Position numbers and translations under genes: made by a program. Source: Labrenzia sp. DG1229 (lineage in GTDB: Bacteria; Pseudomonadota; Alphaproteobacteria; Rhizobiales; Stappiaceae). From it: a stretch of DNA of 64,000 bases. Under the pieces are notes generated by a model. The model was given only the letters and a program-made list of their open reading frames with translations. It was not told the origin of the DNA and did not search any database. Every line of letters starts with the position of its first letter. The first letter of the stretch is position 1. Below are positions 19,381-28,145 of this stretch, piece by piece. The stretch is from positions 1 to 64,000 of the forward strand of contig NZ_KI928941.1 in NCBI RefSeq assembly GCF_000521215.1, given 5' to 3'.

Positions 19381-19890
19381 ATGACCGCCTTGTCCCGCAC
19401 AATCATGTCACTTATCTGGGGCGTGCTTTTTGTCGCTACAATTTTCATGTGGGCGCTGGCATTTTCCGGCGATTTTGAGTTTGTGAGCGATTTTTTCGAG
19501 TTGCAAGCCGTTCCGCCGGCACCTCCGGTCTGGGCAATTCTTGGCTGCTCCATAGTCATGGTTTCTGCGTTGAGTGCGCTCGGCTGGTCTTTCTGGAACA
19601 TGAGCCGGATGTTGACACACCCCACGGAGAAACCATTCGTTTTCCTGGCCTTGCGATTGCGGCGAGCAGCATACGGCTTCATCGGCTTCTGGTTCGGCAG
19701 CGTGGTAATCTGGCGCCTGGCGCCCTTTCTTCTCACATTGAACGCACCGGTCGAGCTGAAGCCCTCAATGGACTGGATTTTCATCGATGACGAAGCCGTT
19801 CTTCTGGCGATTGCAATTGTTTTTCTTGCCTTGTCCAAATCATTGATGCGCGCTCACGAAATCGAGCAAGAGAACAAACAAATCATCTGA
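19381..19890 (+). CDS. Four-helix inner-membrane protein of unknown function
   Basis: About 169 residues with four strongly hydrophobic segments (SLIWGVLFVATIFMWALAF, WAILGCSIVMVSALSALGW, FIGFWFGSVVIWRLAPFLL, VLLAIAIVFLALS) and a charged cytoplasmic tail (HEIEQENKQII). The topology resembles DUF2975 proteins, which often accompany XRE regulators, but no such partner is adjacent and the family is not proven. A TTG at 19363 would add six residues. The upstream 100 bases are distinctly AT-rich. Confidence 0.7.
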   Translation: MTALSRTIMSLIWGVLFVATIFMWALAFSGDFEFVSDFFELQAVPPAPPVWAILGCSIVMVSALSALGWSFWNMSRMLTHPTEKPFVFLALRLRRAAYGFIGFWFGSVVIWRLAPFLLTLNAPVELKPSMDWIFIDDEAVLLAIAIVFLALSKSLMRAHEIEQENKQII

Positions 19891-19991
19891 CCGTCCGCGT
19901 CCGACGCGTCGCGGTTTTCAAAATTCATTTGGCGGCCATTCCGCACCCTTGTTTCCAAAATCAACACGATTACAAAAACAAAGAAGAGAAA

Positions 19992-20447
19992 ATGAAAAGG
20001 CTGATCCAACTTTCCATCCCCGCAATGTGCGTTTTTCTAGGGGCCTGTCAGACAACCACAACCGGTGGCGGTGTCGTGGAAAACAGTTCGGGAACAACGA
20101 CGCAGAATGTTACTTTCGAAATAACAGAAGAGCTTTTCGGTAGCGGAAGCGCGGACGCACTTGCTATCCTTTCGAATGGAGAAAGCTATCGGGGAAAGCT
20201 GATTATCGAAAAAACCCAATCTGAAGAGAGTTCGAATGTCTGGTCGTTCGACAACGACACTGATGAAGATTACTTCGTGACCAGCTCATCAACATCATAC
20301 AACTCTCGCGCGACAGGCATCTTGTTCGGCCCTTCCAAAACAATGCAATGCCAATTCACACTTACCAATCCCGGCGCCGGCTTTTCCGATGGCGGAGTTG
20401 GCAAATGCAGGCTGTCGGCCGGTCAAACAATCCCGGTTCAGTTCTAG
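19992..20447 (+). CDS. Small lipoprotein of unknown function
   Basis: A 151-residue lipoprotein whose signal peptide ends in LGAC (Cys19), followed by a Thr/Gly/Ser-rich linker and a beta-rich domain. Two cysteines in the C-terminal third (MQCQFTLTN, GKCRLSAG) may form a disulfide in the periplasm. AAGAAGAGAA just before the ATG at 19992 fixes the start. I do not recognise the domain. It is preceded by the membrane-protein gene on the same strand, about 100 bases away. Confidence 0.75.
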   Translation: MKRLIQLSIPAMCVFLGACQTTTTGGGVVENSSGTTTQNVTFEITEELFGSGSADALAILSNGESYRGKLIIEKTQSEESSNVWSFDNDTDEDYFVTSSSTSYNSRATGILFGPSKTMQCQFTLTNPGAGFSDGGVGKCRLSAGQTIPVQF

Positions 20448-20585
20448 AGAGCATCCAGAGCCCACTTTAAGAGGTACGAAAGAGAAGGCGCGAGCCGCAC
20501 GCGCGGCAAAGCTGTGCGCATGCGTCATCTGATCTGCTCCTACGGCGGATCTGCAGTTTGTGGCACGAAACTGCCTGTTCGTGCC

Positions 20586-21764
20586 TCAGGGCATCCGTCT
20601 GGACGATTGCTCGTTCAATGCTGTTGCGAATTCCTGCTCCGACCATCCTTCGCCCAGCGCTCTCAGAAACAGTTGTTTTTGCGTTTCGGGAGCAAGACCA
20701 CCCACAGGCGGATCGCTGTCCAGGTTGGTCGGGAAGGAATATCCTTCCGCACACGCGGAAACCGCGGCATCAATTTTCGCCTTGTCCCAACTGCCGGACC
20801 GGGTCTTTTCCAGAACAATCGGATAGAGCGTCTTGCACATTCTTTCCCGGTCAAAAGTTTCCATGGCACGGCAGAAGGCTGACGATATCTGAAGAAGGTT
20901 GGCCAGCCTTTGAATGTCTGTACTCCTGTTTTCTCCGGCGGCGTGGAAAAGCGCAGGATTGAAGAAGAGCGCATCTCCTTTTTTCAACGGAAGCTGCACA
21001 AAAGCACTTTCAAAAAACTCCTTGAAGACATCCTGCCTGTAGGCCATGTAGCCCGGACGGTACAATTGAGAAAACGGCAGGAGTTTGGTTGGACCGCTTT
21101 CAACCGGCATGTCAGTGTGCGCGATGGCACCCTGCAGGGTCATGACCGGCGAAAGATCGTGTACATGCGCGGGATAGTCCGCACAGACTTCCTCAGTCTG
21201 GAAGCCCAGATGATAGTCGCGGTGCGCCTGTTGTGCGCCACCGCCGGGCCGCACGAGATTGACCTGAGAGGTCATTTGATAGTTCGGACCGAGCCAGGCC
21301 TCGCAAACGGCATCGATCACCGGATTGGAAAAACAGCCGGCAAAAGCCTCCGGATCGCGGAGACACAGTTTCTGAAGCGAGTTCCAGATCCGGTCATTCG
21401 CACCCGCAGCTGCAAAATGGTCGGCTCCGCCGCCCGATGCTGCCTTCTCTTCCCGGATTATGTCCTGGAAGGCGCTTGATGCCGCATCGAGCGGGGTCGT
21501 ATCGGAAAAAGCACTATCCAGCACGAGAACGCCGGACCGATGCATCAGGATATGCGCCCACTCGGCCAGTAGGCCGCGTCTGCCGTCAGTTCCCGAGAGC
21601 AACCTGTTGATCTCGGACACGTTGTAGACCGGAATGTTCGACACAATACGCTCTGCGCGCGGTGCATCGTTTTCGCGCAGCTGCTGGTCTACCAGCACCT
21701 TGAAGTCATCAATGCTGCAACTTCCGGCATCGAAATAGCCATTGGGGATGACCTGACGATCCAT
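20586..21764 (-). CDS. Phytanoyl-CoA dioxygenase (PhyH) family protein
   Basis: A 392-residue protein of the Fe(II)/2-oxoglutarate dioxygenase superfamily, PhyH type. The metal triad is visible as His181 and Asp183 in AHRDYHLGF and His274 in NPALFHAAGENRS, with Arg280 a good candidate for binding 2-oxoglutarate. It is soluble and cytoplasmic. It is divergent from a LacI regulator, and the shared gap carries a palindrome, suggesting substrate-responsive control. The substrate is unknown; PhyH proteins hydroxylate varied small molecules including halogenated and osmolyte compounds. Confidence 0.88.
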   Translation of the reverse strand: MDRQVIPNGYFDAGSCSIDDFKVLVDQQLRENDAPRAERIVSNIPVYNVSEINRLLSGTDGRRGLLAEWAHILMHRSGVLVLDSAFSDTTPLDAASSAFQDIIREEKAASGGGADHFAAAGANDRIWNSLQKLCLRDPEAFAGCFSNPVIDAVCEAWLGPNYQMTSQVNLVRPGGGAQQAHRDYHLGFQTEEVCADYPAHVHDLSPVMTLQGAIAHTDMPVESGPTKLLPFSQLYRPGYMAYRQDVFKEFFESAFVQLPLKKGDALFFNPALFHAAGENRSTDIQRLANLLQISSAFCRAMETFDRERMCKTLYPIVLEKTRSGSWDKAKIDAAVSACAEGYSFPTNLDSDPPVGGLAPETQKQLFLRALGEGWSEQEFATALNEQSSRRMP

Positions 21765-21822
21765 TTTATCCTCCCATCGTCATGTTGTATTGGCAATTCT
21801 AGCGGATCCGGACTTGAAGGGA

Positions 21823-21850
21823 TTGATAAAATCCATCAAGAATCCATCAA
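21823..21850. promoter_or_regulatory. Probable LacI-family operator
   Basis: An imperfect palindrome with arms TTGAT/ATCAA (21823-21839) overlaps two direct copies of CCATCAA spaced 11 bases (21833-21839 and 21844-21850). It abuts the start of the LacI gene and lies between it and the divergent PhyH gene, the usual place for a shared operator. Confidence 0.45.
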
Positions 21851-22872
21851 TGACCCATCGTTTCCCCGTCAAGGAAATCGCACTGCAGTCAGGACTGAGC
21901 ACCGCGACCGTCGATCGCGTCCTGAACAACCGTGCGCATGTCAGCCCGCAGACCCGCAGGCGTATTGACGACGCAATCGGCGAACTGGCGCGGCAGGAAA
22001 ACCAGCTGGCCGCCAGGGGGCGGCGTTTCTTTATTGATGTCGTCGTTGAAGCACCTACACGGTTCAGCCGCGAAATTCAGCGCGCAAGCGAAGCCGTCCT
22101 GCCGCTGTTCAGGCCCGCAGCGCTCAGGCCGCGTTTCACCTTCGCTGAAACGATGACGGAAAGTGACTGCGTCACCGTGCTGGACCGCATCCGGAAACGC
22201 GGTAGCCAGGGTGTTTGCCTGAAGGCCCGTGACACGGAACGGGTGCGCGCGGCAATTGAGCAGCTCACGACGAAAAACATTCCTGTTGTCACAGTTTTTA
22301 CCGACATCCCAGACGTCCGAAGACTGGCCTATGCCGGCCTCGACAACATCAAGGCCGGTCAAACCGCGGCATACCTGATGCTCAAACTTCTCAAATCGAC
22401 AGATAAATGCGTCCTGACAACACTCAGTCAGCACGCCTTTCAGGGCGAGGAGGACCGGTTCCACGCATTTCGCAACGAACTTCACCGGCTGCGCCCCGAC
22501 ATCAAATTCATCGATGCGAGTGGCGGCGGCGGCCTCAATCCGGCGACCGCGCAGGAAGTTTCGGCAAAGTTGAGCGGGTGTGCCGAGATCGCAGGTGTCT
22601 ATTCCATGGGAGGCGGCAATGTCGCAATCCTCAATGCACTGGAGAAATCTGGTCACTCGCCGACGATTTTCATCGCCCACGATCTGGATGAGGATAACCT
22701 TCAACTCCTGCGCAAGGACGTGCTTACGCTGGTGCTGCACCATGACCTGCGTGACGACATGCGAATGGCCTTCCGACATATTCTCGCGTTTCATGGAGCC
22801 GGCGAGCCATTGAACCAGACGGAAAGCGATATCCAGATCGTCACACCGATGAACATTCCAGCCGGTTTCTAG
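21850..22872 (+). CDS. LacI family transcriptional regulator
   Basis: A 340-residue regulator. The N terminus carries the LacI helix-turn-helix and hinge (VKEIALQSGLSTATVDRVLNN), followed by a periplasmic-binding-protein fold (type 1) that would bind a sugar-like effector. The ATG at 21850 begins the domain properly; a TTG at 21790 would add 20 unrelated residues. It is divergent from the PhyH-family gene and converges on the YafY-type regulator with about 20 bases between the stops. Confidence 0.9.
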   Translation: MTHRFPVKEIALQSGLSTATVDRVLNNRAHVSPQTRRRIDDAIGELARQENQLAARGRRFFIDVVVEAPTRFSREIQRASEAVLPLFRPAALRPRFTFAETMTESDCVTVLDRIRKRGSQGVCLKARDTERVRAAIEQLTTKNIPVVTVFTDIPDVRRLAYAGLDNIKAGQTAAYLMLKLLKSTDKCVLTTLSQHAFQGEEDRFHAFRNELHRLRPDIKFIDASGGGGLNPATAQEVSAKLSGCAEIAGVYSMGGGNVAILNALEKSGHSPTIFIAHDLDEDNLQLLRKDVLTLVLHHDLRDDMRMAFRHILAFHGAGEPLNQTESDIQIVTPMNIPAGF

Positions 22873-22894
22873 AGAACGTCCGGTTCAGGCAATC

Positions 22895-23596
22895 TCACTT
22901 ATCGGAGCGTCCGTAACCCTGCTGTTCCATGGATCGATAGAAATCCTTGAGCGTCTTGCCGGGTTCCGGGCGGAAGGTCTCGCCAGTTTCCTCAACATCC
23001 GACATTCGGTCCAGGCGAAACATGCGAAAATCCCGACGCAGTTCGCACCAGGCAACAAGCGTCCAGACCTTTCCCCAGAACCAGAGCCCGAGGGGGCGTA
23101 TGACCCGGCTGGATGCGTCACCCTTGCCGTCCTTGTAGGCGACTGACAGGCTCTTGCGTGTATCCGCCGCGGCCTCCAGACGGTCAATCAGGTCACGCAC
23201 CTGCGGCGTCATTTCAGGTGCAAAGGCGTGGATTTCGACTTCGTTCTGCCGGACACGCATCTTTTCCGGAATAACGGCATCAATCTTGATCATGGCCTCT
23301 TCGGCCGCACGCGCCATGGCCGCCCCTCCCCAGGCGCGGATCAGGCGCGCACCGGCAAGAAGAGCTACGATTTCGTCTCGGGTGAACATGAGAGGTGGCA
23401 GATCATATCCGTCGCGCATGATATATCCGACGCCCGCCGCCCCCTCGATTGGAACACCGGATGCCTGAAGGTCGGCAACGTCGCGATAGATGGTTCGTTC
23501 AGAAACTTCCAGCCATTCAGACAATTGCCGTGCCCGGACGAGCCGGCCGCCACGCAGATATTGCACAATCTGAAACAGGCGGTCGGCACGTCTCAT
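22895..23596 (-). CDS. YafY-type HTH/WYL transcriptional regulator
   Basis: A 233-residue regulator with an N-terminal DeoR-like helix-turn-helix (ARQLSEWLEVSERTIYRDVADLQ) and a C-terminal WYL-type ligand-binding domain, seen as VRDLIDRL and, at the end, WTLVAWCELRRDFRMFRLDRM. WYL domains sense small ligands or nucleic acid. The downstream partner is not on this strand; the VOC gene lies immediately upstream in the same direction (12-base gap), so the two are probably co-transcribed. Confidence 0.9.
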   Translation of the reverse strand: MRRADRLFQIVQYLRGGRLVRARQLSEWLEVSERTIYRDVADLQASGVPIEGAAGVGYIMRDGYDLPPLMFTRDEIVALLAGARLIRAWGGAAMARAAEEAMIKIDAVIPEKMRVRQNEVEIHAFAPEMTPQVRDLIDRLEAAADTRKSLSVAYKDGKGDASSRVIRPLGLWFWGKVWTLVAWCELRRDFRMFRLDRMSDVEETGETFRPEPGKTLKDFYRSMEQQGYGRSDK

Positions 23597-23608
23597 GCGA
23601 GTGGCTCC

Positions 23609-23983
23609 TTAAGCGGCGAACATACCGATCGAATTACCATCCGGGTCGACCCCATAGGCGAATCGCCCTGCGGGGATCGGAATCGGATCCGATACTACCT
23701 CTCCGCCGGCCTTTGCGAAGCGTTCCATCGTCTCTTCCAGGCTGTCCGGACAGGCAATGTGGACCGTCGGCCCTGTTCCCTTCTCGGCGGGTTTGCCCGG
23801 ATAGAGATGGCCTGCGATGCCCATCTTGTCCTTGGTCGGAAACATTGCGATGTGATTTGGTCCCATGTCGGTGATGCGATTCAATTCGGTCTGGAACACT
23901 TCGTTGTAAAAACTGATCGCCTTGTCCAGATCCGAAACCGGGATCTCCATCCAAACAGTAAAATTGTCAGGTGCGAACGTCAT
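23609..23983 (-). CDS. VOC family (glyoxalase/bleomycin resistance-like) protein
   Basis: A single-domain protein of 124 residues with the paired beta-alpha-beta-beta-beta modules of the vicinal oxygen chelate fold: the N-terminal WMEIPVSDLDKAISFYNEVF and the C-terminal GRFAYGVDPDGNSIGMF. The start follows AAGGAGACC at good spacing. It probably forms a dimer that binds or modifies a small molecule. It is paired with the YafY-type regulator just downstream, a combination often seen in bacteria. The substrate is unknown. Confidence 0.88.
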   Translation of the reverse strand: MTFAPDNFTVWMEIPVSDLDKAISFYNEVFQTELNRITDMGPNHIAMFPTKDKMGIAGHLYPGKPAEKGTGPTVHIACPDSLEETMERFAKAGGEVVSDPIPIPAGRFAYGVDPDGNSIGMFAA

Positions 23984-24268
23984 GGCAGGTCTCCTTCAAT
24001 GCTGTGATGTGAGGCAACCTAACAAGGGGCTCCTGACAGCCTTCTGTCAGGAGTGTTTCCTTTCTTTCGCTATTTTTTTCCAACGTTTCCGCCATTTTCT
24101 GGCTTCGCGTCAATTGCGGATCAGATCGCACATGACAGTTTTCCGACTTCGTGACATCGCCTGTGCACCAAATGAAACAAAACTTTAACGTGACAGACAA
24201 TCTAACGTCATTGAAGCCAGAGAGAGTTACCGGCGGCTGAACCAACAGCCCTACCCTCGGAGGCTCTC

Positions 24269-26209
24269 ATGAGAAAATTGACCTTGGCCCTGCTCCTTGC
24301 AGGCACAGGCGCATCTGCATCCGGCGTTGTCGCCAAGGATGCAGGCTATGTTGGACACGTCGACACCGTTCACGGCGAACAGGCCGCGGAAAAGGCGACC
24401 GGCAAAGTGTTTGTCGATACCAACCGCAATTCAAAGCTGGATGCAGGCGAAAGCGGTCTGCCCGGCGTCCTGGTGTCGAACGGACGGGAAGTCGCTGTCA
24501 CCGGACCGGACGGCTCCTATGAGCTGCCGGCCTATGACGACATGAACCTGTTCGTCACGAAACCCGCCGAGTTTTCTCCGCCGGTCAATGCGGATCTGGT
24601 TCCGCAGTTCAACTACGTTCACAAGGTGGCCGGTTCCCCGGACCTGCGCTTTGGCGGAATTGAGCCCACGGGTCCGCTGCCGCAGGCCGTGAATTTTCCG
24701 CTGATCGAGGACAAAGTCGGCGACGATTTCCAGTGCCTCGTATTCGGCGACACGCAGCCTTACACCAATGCGGAGATCAGCTATGTGCGCAAAACCGTCG
24801 GCAACATGCTGACCAACCGCGACAACTCCAAGACCCAATGCCTTCTTTTCGAAGGCGACGTGATGGGTGACGATCTGTCGCTTTATCCGCGCTTCAAGAA
24901 GATCATCGCAACCGGCGGCGTGCCGCAATATTATGTTGCCGGCAATCACGACCTGGACTTTGATGCCACGAGCGATGCTGACAGCTTCGATACCTTCCGC
25001 CGCGAATTCGGTCCGGAATACTACTCCTTCGACATCGGTCAGGTGCATTTCATCGTTCTCGATGACGTGCGCTACCCGTGTAACGGTGTCGATTCCCACG
25101 CGTTCTGCGATCTGTCCGCCAAACCGTCCTACAACGGCGTTCTCTCCGAGCGCCAGTTGGAATGGCTAAAGAACGATCTGGCCCATGTACCGGACGACAA
25201 ACTGGTTGTTCTCAGTGCGCATATTCCATTCGTCACCTACACGGATGCCTCCGCGCAGAAGCATCAGGTGGACAATCTGGACAAACTCTACGAACTGATC
25301 GGCGACCGGCCGGCGCTCGGCCTTTCCGGTCATACACACACTACCGAGCAGATCCTGCCAGGTGAGTATTTTGAAGGCTGGAAGGAAGCCACCAATACCG
25401 GACCGGCAAAGTTCCACCAGATCGTTACCGGTGCCGTTTCCGGCTCCTGGTGGGCTGGCGATCTCAACAATTCGGGTGTGCCACATGGGACGCAGCGCCT
25501 CGGCTCCCCGCGTGGCTACTATGTTCTCGATTTCTCCGGCCCGGACTATGTCGATACCTACATGACCTTCGAAGGCACCAGGGACGATCAGTTGCACGTC
25601 TCTTTCAATACGCCGCGGTTCCGCGACTGGGCGGAAAAACTGGTCAGCTACACGGATCTGTATGATGTCCCGAGTGACATCACGCCGCCGGTCACGGTCA
25701 ACGATCTCGGCGACATGGACATGCTGACGAAGAAGGATCTCGCCGACACCACCTATGTTGCCGTCAATGTCTGGAACGGCTCAAAGGACTCAGAGGTTTC
25801 ATTCAGGATCAACGGCGGTTCGGCATCTGTGGCGAAGCGCACGCAAAAAGGTGAAGGCGAAGAAGTCCTCGACGGTCCGACTTATGCTGACCCACTCGCA
25901 CTTGCCAGGCAATCAACAAACGGCAGAATTGCTGTGAGGAGCACCGAAGGCGGTGAGGTAAACTCCGGGTTCTACACCTGGCAAGGCACTCATTGGACCG
26001 GTGCTGCCGGTCCATTCCAGAACTGGATGCTGTCCACGAAATCCAGCCACCTATGGCGTGCAGAGCTCCCCAAAGACCTGCCGGTCGGTATCCATACGCT
26101 GGAGGTAACCACAACGGATCGTTACGGACGCTCATTCCAGCAGACCAAAACCTTCGAGGTTGTTGAAGACCTGCCGCAAATGACATGGCAGGATAAATTC
26201 TGGCAGTAA
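24269..26209 (+). CDS. Exported calcineurin-like metallophosphoesterase
   Basis: A 646-residue exported protein. A short signal peptide is followed by a segment with SdrD/carboxypeptidase-regulatory-like features (residues 45-70, GKVFVDTNRNSKLDAG and GVLVSNGREV). The catalytic domain has the full metal motif set: GDT at 160, GD at 196, GNHD at 225, SAHIP near 300 and SGHTHT near 353. The remaining third matches the C-terminal domain that follows this phosphoesterase type. It probably cleaves phosphoesters in the periplasm. A 285-base gap precedes it. A HupE-like gene follows 76 bases downstream. Confidence 0.9.
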   Translation: MRKLTLALLLAGTGASASGVVAKDAGYVGHVDTVHGEQAAEKATGKVFVDTNRNSKLDAGESGLPGVLVSNGREVAVTGPDGSYELPAYDDMNLFVTKPAEFSPPVNADLVPQFNYVHKVAGSPDLRFGGIEPTGPLPQAVNFPLIEDKVGDDFQCLVFGDTQPYTNAEISYVRKTVGNMLTNRDNSKTQCLLFEGDVMGDDLSLYPRFKKIIATGGVPQYYVAGNHDLDFDATSDADSFDTFRREFGPEYYSFDIGQVHFIVLDDVRYPCNGVDSHAFCDLSAKPSYNGVLSERQLEWLKNDLAHVPDDKLVVLSAHIPFVTYTDASAQKHQVDNLDKLYELIGDRPALGLSGHTHTTEQILPGEYFEGWKEATNTGPAKFHQIVTGAVSGSWWAGDLNNSGVPHGTQRLGSPRGYYVLDFSGPDYVDTYMTFEGTRDDQLHVSFNTPRFRDWAEKLVSYTDLYDVPSDITPPVTVNDLGDMDMLTKKDLADTTYVAVNVWNGSKDSEVSFRINGGSASVAKRTQKGEGEEVLDGPTYADPLALARQSTNGRIAVRSTEGGEVNSGFYTWQGTHWTGAAGPFQNWMLSTKSSHLWRAELPKDLPVGIHTLEVTTTDRYGRSFQQTKTFEVVEDLPQMTWQDKFWQ

Positions 26210-26244
26210 CCTGAACGTATTCGTGACAACACTCTGAAAGCACT

Positions 26245-26271
26245 GTCCCGGACACATTGCGTGCCCGGGAC
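26245..26271 (+). terminator. Stem-loop between the phosphoesterase and HupE-like genes
   Basis: A 7-bp inverted repeat GTCCCGG/CCGGGAC around a 13-base loop, 35 bases after the phosphoesterase stop. No U-run follows, so termination would be partial; it may separate the two messages or protect the upstream one. Confidence 0.35.
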
Positions 26272-26285
26272 GCAAAACGGAAGAA

Positions 26286-27551
26286 ATGGAAATGATCCGC
26301 GCTTACATTGCCGATATCGTAAAACACCTGGCGATGAGCCTGTTTGTCATTGTGCTCTCCGGAATTTCCGCCGCCGCGCATTTTTCGGAAGGCACCAAGG
26401 TCCGTACGATCCTGGTTGCAGAAACAGACGGCGTTCTGATCGCGTATGTTCGCGTACCGGCGCCACTCGTTTTTTCTGATCTGGTCGGCAAGGCACAGGT
26501 CGATCAGGCTCCCCTAATATCTCCATTCCTGCGGGTTGAAACAACCGGTAGCGGTGTCCGCTACCGGCTCGACACGGAAGCCATTTTCCACGATCGTTCC
26601 AGCTTCGAAGACCGTCTTCAAAAAGCCCTGATATTCTCCCAGGCCGGATTGGATCTGCCATCATCAATCACTGGTTTTACGATCCGGAACAACCGACCGG
26701 TACAGGCTCTGGACAGTGTCGCCGCAGCGAGAGCTGCGCTCGCTGCAGAAAGCTCCTCCCTGGATCCGGTGTTCGGGCAGACCTTCATCGACTATGCTGT
26801 CAGGTTCGACAGTCCGGACCCGGACGGCGTGCTCCAAATCCGGTCGGGCTACGCCCCCCTTTTACCGGGCCCCGGGGTTTCGATCGAGAACCATCTTGTC
26901 GATGCCAGAGTTGATCCTCCGGTATCGACAACGGCTTCAGGACAGCTTGAAGCGCCCACGGTCATGGACGGATCACGACTCTCCACCTTTCTCCATTTCG
27001 TTTTTCAAGGCATGTTGCATATCCTGGAAGGACTGGACCATGTCCTGCTGGTAATCGCGCTTGCACTTGGCGTTGGTGCGACGCGCAAGCTGATCTACCT
27101 GGTCACCGCGTTCACGCTCGGCCATTCAGTGACCCTGATAGCAACCTTTCTCGGCGCAACACCCTCGTGGCCGTGGTTCATTCCGGCGGTCGAGGCGGCC
27201 ATCGCTGCATCCGTGCTTTATGCGGCCATCGCGGCCATGGTCGACAAGTCGGGATCAGTTCTCGTTTTCACCGGAATCGGGCTGCTTCACGGTCTCGGCT
27301 TTTCTTTTGTTCTCAGCGACATTCTAGGACGCAACGCGCCCGATCTGGTTCCGGCCCTGCTGGCGTTCAATGTTGGGATCGAGTTCGGTCAATTGATCAT
27401 TCTGGCCTTGACCCTTTCCTTTGTCCTGGCGCTTGAGCGCCTGGCGACGCCTGCCCTCAGACCAGCACGGCTCGGCACCTTGACCGCGATCGCAATCCTC
27501 TCTGCATGGTGGGTCACAGAAAGGCTCGGCGGCATGGTTTCATCCGTCTGA
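26286..27551 (+). CDS. HupE/UreJ family membrane protein with extracytoplasmic domain
   Basis: 421 residues. An N-terminal hydrophobic export signal (LAMSLFVIVLSGISAAAHF) is followed by a periplasmic beta-rich domain of about 200 residues and then a C-terminal six-helix HupE/UreJ-like core with the histidine/aspartate motif LEGLDHVLLVIALALG, a second GHSVTL and LLHGLGFSF. HupE/UreJ proteins carry nickel or cobalt; metal traffic is plausible here but unproven, and no hydrogenase or urease is in view. ATGs at 26286 and 26292 are both possible behind GGAAGAA. Confidence 0.85.
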   Translation: MEMIRAYIADIVKHLAMSLFVIVLSGISAAAHFSEGTKVRTILVAETDGVLIAYVRVPAPLVFSDLVGKAQVDQAPLISPFLRVETTGSGVRYRLDTEAIFHDRSSFEDRLQKALIFSQAGLDLPSSITGFTIRNNRPVQALDSVAAARAALAAESSSLDPVFGQTFIDYAVRFDSPDPDGVLQIRSGYAPLLPGPGVSIENHLVDARVDPPVSTTASGQLEAPTVMDGSRLSTFLHFVFQGMLHILEGLDHVLLVIALALGVGATRKLIYLVTAFTLGHSVTLIATFLGATPSWPWFIPAVEAAIAASVLYAAIAAMVDKSGSVLVFTGIGLLHGLGFSFVLSDILGRNAPDLVPALLAFNVGIEFGQLIILALTLSFVLALERLATPALRPARLGTLTAIAILSAWWVTERLGGMVSSV

Positions 27552-27700
27552 AAACGGATTTTCGGTTCTGAAACCGGAAAGCTCCGGAGAATACCCGGCC
27601 GAAGCGTCTCCGGTGCGCCTGCAAATCATGTTCGATTGATCTGGCTCAAGGTACCGCCGTCGAACTGGCGGCAATTTGTGTGTCTCAAAAGGAGGCACGA

Positions 27701-27955
27701 ATGAGTCACGTTCCACACGAACTGCACGAAGAATTTCCGGAATCTGCGGACGAATTGCATACGCTCAAGACCAAAGACACTCATTTTGCGCGACTGGCAG
27801 ACGAATATCACACCGTGAACCGGGAAGTGCATCGCATTGAAACCAATGTGGAACCTGCCGCCGACGATGTGCTTGAAGACCTGAAGAAGAAGCGACTTCA
27901 CCTGAAAGACCAGATTGCCGCCATGCTGGCGGCTGCGGCAAACACCGCGACCTGA
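27701..27955 (+). CDS. YdcH/DUF465 family small coiled-coil protein
   Basis: 84 residues, highly charged and helical, with the DUF465 pattern LHTLKTKDTHFARLADEYH and DLKKKRLHLKDQIAAML. AAAGGAGG precedes the ATG at 27701 and fixes the start; an upstream frame to 27680 lacks a signal. The family has no established function. The gene stands alone, followed by a strong GC-rich stem-loop. Confidence 0.88.
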   Translation: MSHVPHELHEEFPESADELHTLKTKDTHFARLADEYHTVNREVHRIETNVEPAADDVLEDLKKKRLHLKDQIAAMLAAAANTAT

Positions 27956-27982
27956 GCCCCTCCTTTTCAGGCCGGTGTTAGT

Positions 27983-28013
27983 GCCCGCGTCGTCCCCGTC
28001 CGACGGCGCGGGC
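27983..28013 (+). terminator. Stem-loop after the DUF465 gene
   Basis: GCCCGCG at 27983-27989 pairs with CGCGGGC at 28007-28013, and the stem continues inward (TCGTC/GACGG with one G-U) to a 7-base loop, about 12 bp in all. No U-run follows on this strand, so it may act as a factor-dependent terminator or message stabiliser. Confidence 0.5.
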
Positions 28014-28029
28014 CGCCCCTCCCGGGCCG

Positions 28030-28072
28030 AAAAATAAAAAACGGCGCCAGGACTTGTGTCAAGTCCGGCGCC
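28030..28072 (-). terminator. Strong rho-independent terminator on the minus strand
   Basis: Read on the minus strand: GGCGCC-GGACTTG, a 3-base loop, CAAGTCC-(bulged T)-GGCGCC, then GTTTTTTATTTTT. The 13-bp stem with one bulge plus two U-runs is a textbook intrinsic terminator. No minus-strand protein gene ends here; the nearest upstream one is about 1.5 kb away behind two plus-strand genes. Confidence 0.8.
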
Positions 28073-28145
28073 AGTCTGGGGAGGAACGACCCTCATCGTT
28101 CGATTGAAATGTGGGTTTTTCAGCCCGGAGTTACAAGGAAATAAA
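28030..28145 (-). ncRNA. Candidate trans-acting small RNA
   Basis: The minus strand upstream of the strong terminator encodes no protein, but it contains a short hairpin (AACGA-TGAGGG-TCGTT) followed by TTCCTCCCCAGAC, a pyrimidine stretch complementary to Shine-Dalgarno sequences. Unpaired CCUCC-type segments are a hallmark of several alphaproteobacterial small RNA families. The 5' end is unknown; an AT-rich stretch with TATATACT near 28165 (minus strand) may hold the promoter. The coordinates are therefore approximate, and the call rests on the orphan terminator plus the anti-SD motif. Confidence 0.4.
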
